Shown: positions 26,432 through 35,247, counted from the first letter of the stretch. The stretch is DNA of 64,000 bases from JBBSBY01 sp038250835 (GCA_038250835.1 JBBSBY010000001.1:124001-188000); one strand, 5' to 3'. Made by a program: numbers and translations. The notes: generated from the sequence alone by a model not told the origin.

Positions 26432-26519
26432 ATTTAATCATGGAGCTGTCCTAGCCTCCCAAATCGGATGTATCGTGATTCCGAATCATGAACACAGAAA
26501 CCCAAAGTTGCGCCTGCGC

Positions 26520-27356
26520 CTATTTCACAGTCCAATCGATTAAGCCCAGCTTTCCCCAATCTCCGTGATATGCGCCTGGCTTTCCAGGAATCATCTTTCC
26601 AATTGCTCCGGTGATCAAAATTTGGCCGGGCTCGATGATGTGCCCCTTCGCCAAAGCGGCGTTCACCAACCAGAGTAGCGCCTTCCACTGATCTCCCATA
26701 GCCTCTGAGCCTTTCCCGCTATTGATTGAGCTTCCATCCTTAGTGAGATTCACCTGAATTTCATTAAGGTCCAGCTCAACATAAGGCACACTCTTTCCTA
26801 AAATGTATTTGGCCGAAGATACCGCGTCGACGACGAGGTCAGCGGCTTTCAGATTTTTCATATCCGCGTATCTCAAATCCGGGACTTCTACTACCGGCAT
26901 CACGGCTTTTATGTAATTCTTAAGTTCATCAATATTTTCCACCGGTTTGTTTATGCGGTCGCGGACAACAAAGCCAATCTCCTGTTCCATGACCAACCTC
27001 TGGAATTCACCCATGTCGATTTCAGTTCCCGTTTCTCTCATGCCTGATGTAAATAGAGGAGCGATGAGGGGTCGATCCGTCCCAAGCTTTTTTTGGGCCG
27101 CTTCAGTAGTCAGAGCCGCCTTGAAACCGGCTATGCCCTCCCCTGAACGCTGTAGCGCCTCGGCATATTGTTTCTGAAGTTCATAGGCTTTTTCGAGAGT
27201 CAAGCCGGAAATTTGAGTTGAGGGCAACTCAAAAGGCTTGTTCTGTTGACGAGTTTCGAGAATTGAACCGACGATCTGTTGATCGGCAAAGCTATGTTGA
27301 ATTAGAATGCAAAAAACTGCCAGGCTCAAAAGAGTAATAAAGTGTGACCTTCTCAT
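26520..27356 (-). CDS. Exported 2-keto-4-pentenoate hydratase-like protein
   Basis: A 278-residue protein of the MhpD/hydratase-decarboxylase branch of the fumarylacetoacetase-like family: GEGIAGFKAALTTEAAQKKLG, EQEIGFVVRD (metal-binding Glu pair), VMPVVEVPDLRY and GAIGKMIPGKPGAYHGDWG. Family members are cytoplasmic enzymes of aromatic meta-cleavage. This one begins with a clear signal peptide (FITLLSLAVFCILIQHSFA), which would put it in the periplasm. It is alone and convergent with the activase gene. A short minus-strand frame in the tail (26434-26688) is a shadow. Confidence 0.75.
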   Translation of the reverse strand: MRRSHFITLLSLAVFCILIQHSFADQQIVGSILETRQQNKPFELPSTQISGLTLEKAYELQKQYAEALQRSGEGIAGFKAALTTEAAQKKLGTDRPLIAPLFTSGMRETGTEIDMGEFQRLVMEQEIGFVVRDRINKPVENIDELKNYIKAVMPVVEVPDLRYADMKNLKAADLVVDAVSSAKYILGKSVPYVELDLNEIQVNLTKDGSSINSGKGSEAMGDQWKALLWLVNAALAKGHIIEPGQILITGAIGKMIPGKPGAYHGDWGKLGLIDWTVK

Positions 27357-27595
27357 AAATTCCTCACGTACAATTGGGCGCTTTACAAATCAGGCATTAG
27401 AAAATATTGCGAAGTATAGCCGTTGTCAAACACTTAAGGCCGGAGGAACTCTTCAGTATATGTATGGCTAATATTTACAAGAGGTCTCTCCCTGTGTAAA
27501 AATATGGGCGAGGCGCAAACCCGCAGGTCAATATAATCGAATGGCGTCGCTCTTAATACTTCTACCTTGCTAATAGGCTTGAAAGGCTGTTTACA

Positions 27596-28492
27596 ATGCC
27601 ACCTGACAACTATAATAAGTCCGAATTTGATTTTTTTGTTGTAGCTTTGAAAGAAGAAGCCCGAGACGTAATTTGGAAAGTCGGCGCGGAAATCGACCCG
27701 GATACTCTGGTAAATTCCTGTATAAAGGATTTGCAGTCTCTGGCGTCGACGCCTGATGATGAACGAAGTGAAGAAGAAATTTGGCGACAAATACGAGAAC
27801 GACTATTAAAAGCCGCTTATGCGGCGAGACCGCATTGCGTGCGTTGCGGCGCCTGTTGCTCGAAAGGGAGCCCTTCCTTGACTGCTGAAGACATACCGTT
27901 GTTGCGAAAGAATATAATCCAGCCGAACAATGTGATGACCGTCCGAAAAGGCGAAGACGTGTATTCGCACATCACGGATTCAGTTGAACCGGCAGAGCGT
28001 GAGTACATAAAAATTAAAGAACAACCCGACCAGTCCACTTGCGTGCTCTTCAAAAAGGAAAACAATGAATGTTCAATTTACGAGGATCGGCCGAAGCAGT
28101 GTAGGGATCAGGAGTGCTGGAACCCCGAACAATCCGGAACTTCCGATGTGCTGCTGGACAGGGAGGCTCTCTTAAAGGAAGCCGGCTCTTTGTGGGAAAT
28201 TATAAAGAAGCACGAGGAAAAATGTTCACATCGTGAGCTTAAAACCGCTATTGCGAAACTTGGCGCCACTAAAGGTCAAACTGTAGAAGAAATTCTCGAA
28301 TTGTTGCGAAACGATCATTTTATAAGAGAATGGGTGAGAGAAAACTTTGAAGTTGATCCGGAAGTGCTGAGCCTTTTTTTTGGGAAACCTCTAAAAGATT
28401 CGTTGCCGCCTTACGGTTTGAAAGTGGATCAGGAACCTGACGGCTGCTTTGTTCTCTCTCCCGCCGAAGAAGATGCGAAATTAGTCGACTAA
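27596..28492 (+). CDS. YkgJ-type cysteine-cluster protein
   Basis: A 298-residue protein with the YkgJ signature HCVRCGACCSKGSP (about residues 79-92) and the downstream partners STCVLF, NECSIYEDRPKQCRDQECW. The CxxCxxCC cluster is believed to bind zinc or an iron-sulfur centre. The family has no settled function. Long N- and C-terminal helical regions flank the core. The ribosome site is weak, so the exact start is less sure. Confidence 0.8.
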   Translation: MPPDNYNKSEFDFFVVALKEEARDVIWKVGAEIDPDTLVNSCIKDLQSLASTPDDERSEEEIWRQIRERLLKAAYAARPHCVRCGACCSKGSPSLTAEDIPLLRKNIIQPNNVMTVRKGEDVYSHITDSVEPAEREYIKIKEQPDQSTCVLFKKENNECSIYEDRPKQCRDQECWNPEQSGTSDVLLDREALLKEAGSLWEIIKKHEEKCSHRELKTAIAKLGATKGQTVEEILELLRNDHFIREWVRENFEVDPEVLSLFFGKPLKDSLPPYGLKVDQEPDGCFVLSPAEEDAKLVD

Positions 28493-28701
28493 AGCAGATT
28501 AACTCGCGGTGCGAGAAATAGCCCCGCGCATGCCGGCAGAATTAAACTGAAGATTGAAAGACATTCAAGGAGACGGCAGATAATTCCGGAACATAGTAAA
28601 CCGACGGACATCACTGTAGCGGTCCGTTTGTAATGGAAGGCCGGGAAAATCCGCATTTTCTGAAATGTTGAATTTAGATCAATTGAGGACCGTGTTGTAG
28701 A

Positions 28702-28791
28702 TCAGTCCTTCCAGTGTTTGCCGAACCTGTAATAAAAAATTATAAAACCTGCAATCCACATAAACAAATAAGCTACCGTAGAAAAGTCCAT
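28702..28791 (-). CDS. Possible 29-residue membrane peptide
   Basis: A short frame starts with ATG 28791, eight bases after GGGAG, and ends with TGA. Its product has one hydrophobic helix (VAYLFMWIAGFIIFYY) followed by a basic end (RFGKHWKD), the usual look of small single-span membrane proteins. It lies alone in the 490-base gap between the YkgJ gene and the next gene. Without comparison it remains a candidate only. Confidence 0.4.
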   Translation of the reverse strand: MDFSTVAYLFMWIAGFIIFYYRFGKHWKD

Positions 28792-28916
28792 AATTTTGAC
28801 TCCCATTATACATATAATCAATTATAGCCATTCTTTTCAGAATACAAAGGGAGACTCATTAGAATTCATTTTCGTGAAACATATACATCGTGAGCTTTCA
28901 ATAACTTAACGCAAAG

Positions 28917-28945
28917 TTGATTCTTTTCAGTCAATATGCTATTAT
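28917..28945 (+). promoter_or_regulatory. Sigma-70 type promoter of the small exported protein
   Basis: TTGATT (28917-28922), a 17-base spacer, and TATTAT (28940-28945) preceded by TG one base away (extended -10). It lies 35 bases before the ATG at 28980. Confidence 0.65.
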
Positions 28946-28979
28946 AATTCAAATTCATAATACAAAAAGGGGACCGTTC

Positions 28980-29288
28980 ATGAAATACGCTAAGGTGGTA
29001 TTGACCATCAGCATGGTGGTATTTTTGTGCGCGACCGCAATTTCGGCTGCGGCTGCCGAGCGAATAACCAAGAAAGGCTACCGGTATACTGTATACAACA
29101 CCACTGCAAAATGTCAGATGGTTTGCAAAGGTGAGAAACCTATTTTGGCATACTTGGAGGATGGTTTAGCATACGCTTTGGACTTGCCGCTCGCAATTCT
29201 GAGCCCGATAACGTGTCCGATAGTTGCGCCGGTGCTGGATAGATTGGACCCTGTGGAAGCAAGGACTTATAGGGGCGCCCGATATTAA
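28980..29288 (+). CDS. Small exported protein of unknown function
   Basis: ATG 28980 follows AAGGGGA. The 102-residue product has a signal peptide (VVLTISMVVFLCATAISAAAA). The mature part of about 78 residues has two cysteines (KCQMVC) early on, a hydrophobic stretch (YALDLPLAILSPITCPIVAPVLD) that may be a membrane or amphipathic segment, and a basic end. I do not recognise a family. It has its own good promoter and is convergent with the REC-Lon gene. Confidence 0.6.
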   Translation: MKYAKVVLTISMVVFLCATAISAAAAERITKKGYRYTVYNTTAKCQMVCKGEKPILAYLEDGLAYALDLPLAILSPITCPIVAPVLDRLDPVEARTYRGARY

Positions 29289-29360
29289 ATTTGGCTTTAA
29301 GGATGTTAATGTTGCAGGCAGGCGCTTGATTTAAGCAATCGACTATACATGGTTCAGTAT

Positions 29361-31376
29361 TCAATTCCCGGAAGGCATCACTTGATCTATTACTTCAGGG
29401 ATTTCATCAGCAAGAATTATGCTCACGCCTGCGGTTGTCTCAGGGGGGAGATTCTCGACATCTCCTCTGTTCTGCCCCGGTAAGATTACCAACTTAACGC
29501 CGGCTCGTTGAGCGGCAAGCAGTTTTTCTCGAACCCCGCTTATAGGTAGAATCCTCCCACTCAGCGTTAATTCCCCACTCATGGCCGTGTCCCTCCGAGC
29601 CGGCCTACCGGTGAGAAGGGATATAAGCGCCATACATATTGTGATTCCCGCCGACGGACCATCCTTGGGAATTCCTCCCGCGGGAATATGGACGTGAATA
29701 TCATTACCATGAAAGAAATTGGGATCAATTCCCAGGCGATCCGATTGGCTCCTGATATAGCTCAGGGCAATTTGAGCCGACTCCCTTAGCACATCTCCTA
29801 ATGAACCCGTTAAAATTAGTTGCTGATTGCCTTTCATGCGAGCGGCTTCTACAAATATGATCTCGCCGCCGAACTCAGTCCAAACCAAACCTGTGGTTAT
29901 TCCAACTCGGTTTTCAGTCTCAGCGATTTCGTGCCTGAACTTTGGAGGTCCCAAAATGCCGGCAATCATTTTCGGATCTACTATGAAGGCCGGTTTTTGG
30001 CTTTTTTGCTCCAAATCCAAGAACGCTAGTCTCCGGCATATATTGGCTATTTCTCTTTCGAGGTTCCTCAGCCCGGCTTCACGGGTGTAATTATTGATGA
30101 TTGACGATACTCCGGCATCGTCAAAAGTGATTCCCCGGCCGCTTAAGCCGCAATCCGTCAGTTGGCCCGGAATAAGAAACTGCTGCGCTATTCTGATCTT
30201 TTCAGCTTCACTGTAACCGGCGAATTGAATAACTTCCAGCCTATCCAACAATGCTGAAGGAAGGTTTTCAACAACGTTTGCCGTTGCAATAAACATTACC
30301 GCGGACAAATCGAAAGGCACATCCAGGTAATGGTCTCTAAAGCTGCGATTCTGTTCAGGATCCAGTATTTCCAGTAATACGGAAGCTGGATCTCCTTTGA
30401 AATCTTGCCCGATTTTATCTATTTCATCGAGCATCAACACAGGATTTTTTAATCCAAGGTTGTGTATTTCGCTGATAATGCGTCCCGGCATCGCGCCGAC
30501 ATACGTACGCCTGTGGCCTCGGAGTTCCGCTTCGTCACGCAATCCCGCCAGCGAGATACGCGCGAACTTTCTTTCCATCGCCTCGGCAATCGACAATCCT
30601 ATGGAGGTTTTTCCTGTTCCCGGGGGTCCCGAGAAACAAAGAATGGGCCCGCGGGTGAATTGGGCGTGTCGTTTTTTCTCAAGAACTCTGTTCACCGCCG
30701 AGCGAAGCTCATCTAATTTATATGGCTTTGTAATATAATGCGCAGCGCCCTTGCTGAACGCGTCCACGGCTGAATCAACCGTGGCATAACCAGTGACGAG
30801 AATTATGTCCACGGAAGGCGAACATTTTTTTGCTAATTGCAGAAGTTCGATTCCGTCCAGTTTCTCCATCTTAAGATCGGTAATTACAAGATCGAAAGTC
30901 TGCTTTTCCAAATAATCCAGGGCTTCGAGACCATTTGCGGCAGTTTGAATTTCATAGCCTTCCTTGCGCAATACATGCTCCATGTTTGCGCGCGCCATAT
31001 CTTCATCATCAACTATAAGCAATCGAAATTTATTAGCGCTTCGGAGTGTCCGTACGGCTAGAAACTCCAGAACCCTCTGCTTGGCGTTATGAAGACCATG
31101 ATGTCGTCGCTCAAGTATCTCGCGAGCTCTACTTATGTCGAGATTATCTTCAGTGTATCGATTCCACGGCAAAGAAATAAGGTAGTCCAGGTATGTTAAA
31201 CCAATCGTGTATTCAGGTAGAGATGGATCGGTCTTTTCAAGCTTATCCAATTCCTTTTGTGCGGTAGGTAAAATATGCTCCGGCAGCCCCGCTTTCTTAA
31301 CAGTTTCCCTCAAATCAATTAAATCCTGTGAAATTGTCGGCTGATCATCTTGCTGCTGTTTGCGGAAAAAGGCCAT
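29361..31376 (-). CDS. Lon-family ATP-dependent protease with inserted receiver domain
   Basis: A 671-residue Lon relative lacking the N-terminal substrate-binding (PUA-like) domain. Residues 20-110 are the helical region of Lon (AGLPEHILPTAQKELDKLEK, LDYLISLPWNRYTEDNLDI). A complete receiver domain then sits at about 116-235: acid pair Asp123/Asp124, phospho-Asp167 in ITDLKM, Thr195, Lys217. Directly after it comes the AAA+ module (GPPGTGKT 250-257, LDEID 316-320) and the protease domain with the dyad Ser575 (KDGPSAG) and Lys618. All catalytic parts are intact, so phosphorylation-gated proteolysis is the natural inference. Confidence 0.92.
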   Translation of the reverse strand: MAFFRKQQQDDQPTISQDLIDLRETVKKAGLPEHILPTAQKELDKLEKTDPSLPEYTIGLTYLDYLISLPWNRYTEDNLDISRAREILERRHHGLHNAKQRVLEFLAVRTLRSANKFRLLIVDDEDMARANMEHVLRKEGYEIQTAANGLEALDYLEKQTFDLVITDLKMEKLDGIELLQLAKKCSPSVDIILVTGYATVDSAVDAFSKGAAHYITKPYKLDELRSAVNRVLEKKRHAQFTRGPILCFSGPPGTGKTSIGLSIAEAMERKFARISLAGLRDEAELRGHRRTYVGAMPGRIISEIHNLGLKNPVLMLDEIDKIGQDFKGDPASVLLEILDPEQNRSFRDHYLDVPFDLSAVMFIATANVVENLPSALLDRLEVIQFAGYSEAEKIRIAQQFLIPGQLTDCGLSGRGITFDDAGVSSIINNYTREAGLRNLEREIANICRRLAFLDLEQKSQKPAFIVDPKMIAGILGPPKFRHEIAETENRVGITTGLVWTEFGGEIIFVEAARMKGNQQLILTGSLGDVLRESAQIALSYIRSQSDRLGIDPNFFHGNDIHVHIPAGGIPKDGPSAGITICMALISLLTGRPARRDTAMSGELTLSGRILPISGVREKLLAAQRAGVKLVILPGQNRGDVENLPPETTAGVSIILADEIPEVIDQVMPSGN

Positions 31377-31478
31377 GTCATGGACTCCTTGTGAACAGAG
31401 TGCGAGGATTATAGACCCCAGCGCGTTAATTGAGCAAGGTAAACGCGCTTATCCGGGCGACTGAAGCTCGAAATGTTT

Positions 31479-31499
31479 GGTGTTGCCTCTTGCAACACC
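31479..31499. promoter_or_regulatory. Palindromic activator site, copy A
   Basis: A perfect inverted repeat with eight-base arms, GGTGTTGC and GCAACACC around CTCTT. The core TGTTGC-N5-GCAACA recurs upstream of the histidine-kinase operon at 38884. Here it lies about 100 bases before the REC-Lon start and about 175 bases before the -24 element of the divergent small-protein operon. Both neighbours are divergent, so it is not a terminator. Likely an enhancer site for the NtrC-type regulator. Confidence 0.6.
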
Positions 31500-31660
31500 G
31501 GGGTCGGTGAGGGCAATGGCGCCTTGTTTGGCGATATGAGCTGATGAGATCGATTAATACTGCCGACTGCTACAAATTGCAACGGACAAATTAAAACGAT
31601 CAGAAAAGCGACATAGCTTGTTTGCTTTGTAATTCCTGGTGCTTACGCTCTGTTTCCTTG

Positions 31661-31678
31661 CCGGCACGAAAATTGATC
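31661..31678 (+). promoter_or_regulatory. Sigma-54-like promoter of the small-protein/TauE/Usp operon
   Basis: CCGGCACGAAAATTGATC carries GG at 31663 and, ten bases later, GA where GC is usual. It is nearly identical to the element before 39441 (GGCACGGAAATTGAT). It lies about 45 bases ahead of the first gene's ATG. Confidence 0.5.
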
Positions 31679-31721
31679 TAATGATTGCCATAACATCTCT
31701 CGCATTACAAGGAGCAAGTCA

Positions 31722-31895
31722 ATGCGTAATTGGCTAAAAAAATTAGAGGCAATGGCGGCAGCGGCGGCATTTGCCGAAGAGGGAGAATGGAAGACTGCAA
31801 GTGGTATTTACACTGAGTCGTCAAAGAAACGACCTTTGCAATCAGAACGTAAAACAACGAGAACCAGAGTGCGAGAGCAATCCTATCGCGTTTGA
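31722..31895 (+). CDS. 57-residue protein with FAExGE motif
   Basis: ATG 31722 follows AAGGAG. The product has a basic amphipathic start (MRNWLKKLEAM), an alanine-rich helix leading into AAFAEEGEWKTA, and a basic Ser/Lys/Arg tail. The motif FAExGExxxA appears twice more, in the N-terminal part of the Usp-like protein at 39441 (ITFAEAGEHETA, AAFAEAGEFDSA). The gene opens an operon with a membrane protein, a TauE/SafE transporter and two Usp proteins, behind a sigma-54-like promoter. I do not know a named family. An adaptor or regulator role is a guess. Confidence 0.7.
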   Translation: MRNWLKKLEAMAAAAAFAEEGEWKTASGIYTESSKKRPLQSERKTTRTRVREQSYRV

Positions 31896-31948
31896 GTAAA
31901 CAGCATCACTACACTGCAATACAACTAACTTTAATTAGGAGTAAAAAC

Positions 31949-32266
31949 GTGCCGATCAAAACTAAAGAGAAACGAAGGAAACTTTTACTTAAAACCGTGA
32001 TTCTCGGCGCAGCGTCCGCAGCTCTTTATACAGCGGTATTCACACATTCTAACACAATTGTTGAGCTTTTTGCCCGAGGCGGCTTTTACGCCGCATTGCC
32101 GATAGCAACCGTGTTCGTATTTTCCTTCGTTCATGCGTCGTTTGCCGGCGCCTTTTGGTCCCTTATGGGAGTAGAAGCCGCAACGAAGCAGGCAACAAAG
32201 CGCCCGACGGTTTCCGCGCCTCGGCCCACGCAATCGCGTCGCCCTCGGCTTCGTATTTCCGCATAA
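31949..32266 (+). CDS. Small membrane protein with two hydrophobic helices
   Basis: GTG 31949 has TTAGGAG eight bases upstream, giving 105 residues; the frame opens with TTG at 31892 but overlaps the preceding gene without a site. The product has a basic start (IKTKEKRRKLLLK), two membrane stretches (VILGAASAALYTAVF and ALPIATVFVFSFVHASFAGAFW) and a Pro/Arg-rich basic C-terminus. It lies between the 57-residue protein and the TauE/SafE transporter, 35 bases before the latter, so it may be an accessory subunit. Unrecognised family. Confidence 0.7.
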   Translation: MPIKTKEKRRKLLLKTVILGAASAALYTAVFTHSNTIVELFARGGFYAALPIATVFVFSFVHASFAGAFWSLMGVEAATKQATKRPTVSAPRPTQSRRPRLRISA

Positions 32267-32301
32267 ATGAAAATAACTTCTCGATCTGAAAGGAGTGAGA
32301 T

Positions 32302-33372
32302 ATGCACGACCAGGCCATAGAGGCCATAAAGTTTATTGATCTGACATGGATTAATGTAACCTTTTTGTTCCTCGTAGGTTTTGTTGGCGGATTAGTAAGC
32401 GGTTTTATCGGATCAGGCGGAGCATTCGTCTTGACACCCGGAATGATGAGCCTCGGCGTCCCTGCAGCCGTCGCCGTGGCCAGTAATATGTGTCACAAAT
32501 TTCCCAAGGCTATGGTTGGGGCTTACAAACGATTCAAATATGGCCAGGTTGACGTCAAACTCGGACTCGTAATGGCTGTATCCGCGACCATTGGAGTCCA
32601 AATCGGAATAAAGATACAGCAAATCATTTTGGACCGATGGGGCGAGGCGGGGTCAAACCTGTATGTTAGTCTCGCTTTCGTAGTGGTGCTTGTCGTGGTC
32701 GGCGGGTACGTATTCTATGACGCTATGACCGCATCCAAAGACGGATCAGGAGACACTGTTTCCAAATTGGCTAAGAAATTTCAGAGCATCAATTTGCCCC
32801 CCATGATTTATTTTAAAACTGCCGATGTGCGGATTTCATTATGGTTTACCATACCCGTTGGTCTAGCCACTGGACTTTTAGCGGCGACCATAGCCGTCGG
32901 CGGTTTTATCGGCGTCCCGGGCATGATCTATGTGGTGGGCGCTTCCGGGCTCATATCTTCAGCAACGGAACTCGTGATTGCATTCATTATGGGATTCGGT
33001 GGAACAGTCAAATGGGCCATCAACGGAATGGTCGATATTAGACTGACATTAATTATCCTTGCAGGCTCATTGCTTGGCATTCAACTTGGCGCAATCGGAA
33101 CAACCCTTGTTAAAGATCACATGATAAAAGTTGTAATGGGCACAATCATGCTCATAGTAGCCGTAAGCAGAGGTTTGGCGTTACCTAGATATTTAGCCGA
33201 ATTGGATTTGGTTTCTGTAGGCGCTTCGACCTTGCGAATCCTCGATTTAGCAAGTTTCTGCATCATGTGCCTGGCGCTCTCAATAGGCGCATTTATCATA
33301 CTGGGCGCAATGATCAAGGCAAAACGAGCTGAATACGCGGCAGTGGAAACAGAATCATACGAAAATGTTTAA
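32302..33372 (+). CDS. TauE/SafE family anion transporter
   Basis: A 356-residue membrane protein with about eight to nine helices and the family's repeated halves: GFVGGLVSGFIGSGGAFVLTP and, in the second half, ATGLLAATIAVGGFIGVPGMI. The family exports sulfite, sulfoacetate and related organosulfur anions, or takes them up. AAGGAG precedes the ATG. The stop overlaps the start of the next Usp gene by eight bases, so transporter and Usp are translationally coupled. In this setting it may serve sulfite or thiosulfate traffic; the substrate is inferred. Confidence 0.88.
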   Translation: MHDQAIEAIKFIDLTWINVTFLFLVGFVGGLVSGFIGSGGAFVLTPGMMSLGVPAAVAVASNMCHKFPKAMVGAYKRFKYGQVDVKLGLVMAVSATIGVQIGIKIQQIILDRWGEAGSNLYVSLAFVVVLVVVGGYVFYDAMTASKDGSGDTVSKLAKKFQSINLPPMIYFKTADVRISLWFTIPVGLATGLLAATIAVGGFIGVPGMIYVVGASGLISSATELVIAFIMGFGGTVKWAINGMVDIRLTLIILAGSLLGIQLGAIGTTLVKDHMIKVVMGTIMLIVAVSRGLALPRYLAELDLVSVGASTLRILDLASFCIMCLALSIGAFIILGAMIKAKRAEYAAVETESYENV

Positions 33373-34216
33373 TAGGATATTAGTCGCGACCGATGGTTCG
33401 GAAGTAAGCAGTCACGCTCTACTACAGACGTTACCCCTGGCGCGGGCCGAGGGTAGCGCCGTCCGAGTCATATCGGTTTCACCGCCGTACCAGGGTGACC
33501 TACGCCTCACTGGAGTCAAACAGCACGTTTCCGACATGTTGGTTGAACCCTACATGAAAGCTTTGGTTCGAGCACGCAAAAACGCCGGCGATGCGGGCGC
33601 GACAATCCAGACTATATTCCGAGAAGGTGAACCCCACGAAAAGATTGCCGAGACAGCCGAGGAGTTGGGTTGTGATCTAATCGTTACGGGAGTTAGAGAC
33701 CATTGCGAAGCTGCCGGCATGATCACGAGCAGCATGGCTCAGCGAGTGCTTGAGTACGGATGCGCCAACGTGATGGTTGTGCCTTTGAAAACAAATGTAT
33801 CCATTGATAACATTCTTGTGGCAATCGACGGATCTCCACAGAGTAATAAAGCCCTCCGGTTGGCTTTTGATTTTCAGCGCTCTTATGGGAGCCGAATCGA
33901 CGTGCTTACTGTTGCCGACATACCCTCACATGTATACGGCATTTCGGCGGATTTCATAGAGAAGAGAATCGGAGAAGCTCGTAGGCGTTTAGAAGAAGCT
34001 AAAGATTTTGTTCTATCGGAAGCCATATCTGCGGAGTTTTTGCTGCTTGAAGGAAATCCCTCCGAAGTTATAAAGGATACCGCCAAGAAGAGGAATTTGG
34101 GATTAATCCTCATGGGTTCCCATGGTTATTCAGGTTTGAAGCGACTCTTTCTTGGCAGTGTCACCGAACGTGTCGTTAGAACCGCCGAATGCCCTGTAAT
34201 TATTTCCAGAAGCTGA
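33365..34216 (+). CDS. Tandem universal stress protein
   Basis: 283 residues made of two UspA domains. The first starts FNRILVATDGSEVSSHAL and has a weaker nucleotide loop (VTGVRDHCEAAGMITSSMAQRVLEY). The second starts IDNILVAIDGSPQSNKAL and ends with the full loop GSHGYSGLKRLFLGSVTERVVRTAECPVII, so ATP binding is likely in the second half. It overlaps the transporter stop by eight bases. Likely a soluble partner sensing adenylate or energy state near the transporter. Confidence 0.92.
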   Translation: MFNRILVATDGSEVSSHALLQTLPLARAEGSAVRVISVSPPYQGDLRLTGVKQHVSDMLVEPYMKALVRARKNAGDAGATIQTIFREGEPHEKIAETAEELGCDLIVTGVRDHCEAAGMITSSMAQRVLEYGCANVMVVPLKTNVSIDNILVAIDGSPQSNKALRLAFDFQRSYGSRIDVLTVADIPSHVYGISADFIEKRIGEARRRLEEAKDFVLSEAISAEFLLLEGNPSEVIKDTAKKRNLGLILMGSHGYSGLKRLFLGSVTERVVRTAECPVIISRS

Positions 34217-34230
34217 CCAAAACAAATTAT

Positions 34231-34266
34231 TAGGCGCCCGGACCCATTTGGACGGCTTAGCGCCTA
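34231..34266 (+). promoter_or_regulatory. Hairpin between the two Usp genes
   Basis: TAGGCGC (34231-34237) and GCGCCTA (34260-34266) form a seven-base stem; the loop CCGGACCCATTTGGACGG can pair inside. It sits about 20 bases before the second Usp gene and has no T-run. It may adjust relative expression within the operon by processing or partial termination. Confidence 0.4.
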
Positions 34267-34285
34267 TTGCTGTCAGGAGCCGCTA

Positions 34286-35125
34286 ATGAAAGTTCTTGTT
34301 GGAGTCGATAAAAGTCCGGAGTCACACATTGCCCTGGCCTATGCTTGCCACATGCTTGAGCATTTTGATGCGGATGTTCATGCTCTATACGTCAAACCAG
34401 AGGAGTCTCAAATAGCGGCGGATAGCTTCTATGCGCCGTTTTTTTCTAAGAACGGGCTGGAACGATGGATCGATTCGGAAGCTCTCGAGGTGCAGACGCA
34501 AGCCCTTGATAAATGCCAATATTGTCTGGCAGGCAAGGTTCCCTGTGAGCCTATGGTTGCAGAAGGAGATCCTGTTGAAACTATTCTGGAGCAGGCCGAG
34601 GAAGACGATTACGATATGATTGTCTTAGGTTCGCATGGCTATTCTCAGCTAAAGGGCTTTTTGTTGGGAACGGTGCACTCCAAAGTTCTGCACAACGCAA
34701 GAAAACCTGTCCTGATTGTAAGGGATTATCGCGAGATCAAAAGAGTATTGGTAGCTTACCGGGGATCAAATTGCGACCAAGAAGCCTTGGAGTTCATTGC
34801 TCCTCTGCTGGTTCGTAAGAAGCCTGAAATTACAATCGTTCATGTGCAGGAAACCAACAACGGGGAAACTGAGGATACGGCTAAGACTTGCATGACTAAC
34901 GGGTACGAAACGCTTCGGAAAATTGGCCACGAGCCAAAAATCAAAATCCTAAAGGGCGATTTTGTGGATGAAATCCTGCATGAAATTCGAGGATCCTTAT
35001 ATGATCTCATTGTACTGGGCGCCTATGGTCGAGGTAAGCCCAAACTTCGTGATTTGATAAGCGACGAGGCGCTGAACCTTGTTAGATCTACAACTAAACC
35101 GATTCTGATATTTAGAAATAAATAG
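34286..35125 (+). CDS. Tandem universal stress protein with CxxC
   Basis: 279 residues with two UspA domains, last gene of the operon. The first domain starts MKVLVGVDKSPESHIAL, carries a cysteine-rich insertion (DKCQYCLAGKVPC) and ends GSHGYSQLKGFLLGTVHSKVLHNARKPVLIV. The second starts KRVLVAYRGSNCDQEAL and ends GAYGRGKPKLRDLISDEALNLVRSTTKPILI. The CxxC suggests redox or metal sensitivity, which is inference. CAGGAG precedes the ATG by eight bases. Confidence 0.9.
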   Translation: MKVLVGVDKSPESHIALAYACHMLEHFDADVHALYVKPEESQIAADSFYAPFFSKNGLERWIDSEALEVQTQALDKCQYCLAGKVPCEPMVAEGDPVETILEQAEEDDYDMIVLGSHGYSQLKGFLLGTVHSKVLHNARKPVLIVRDYREIKRVLVAYRGSNCDQEALEFIAPLLVRKKPEITIVHVQETNNGETEDTAKTCMTNGYETLRKIGHEPKIKILKGDFVDEILHEIRGSLYDLIVLGAYGRGKPKLRDLISDEALNLVRSTTKPILIFRNK

Positions 35126-35247
35126 ATCGAGAGTAGGCCGGATCGACAAATTTAGTCGCTGGGAAGACGGAAAAGTGTCCATGCGACAGGACTTTTCAGA
35201 AACCCTGCATTAGAACAGAGTAAAGAGAGCCTGGGATTTATAAACTT

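Noticed and set aside
31479..31499. Perfect hairpin as a transcription terminator
   Set aside because: Both neighbouring genes point away from it and no T-run follows; its arms recur at 38884, which suits a protein-binding site.
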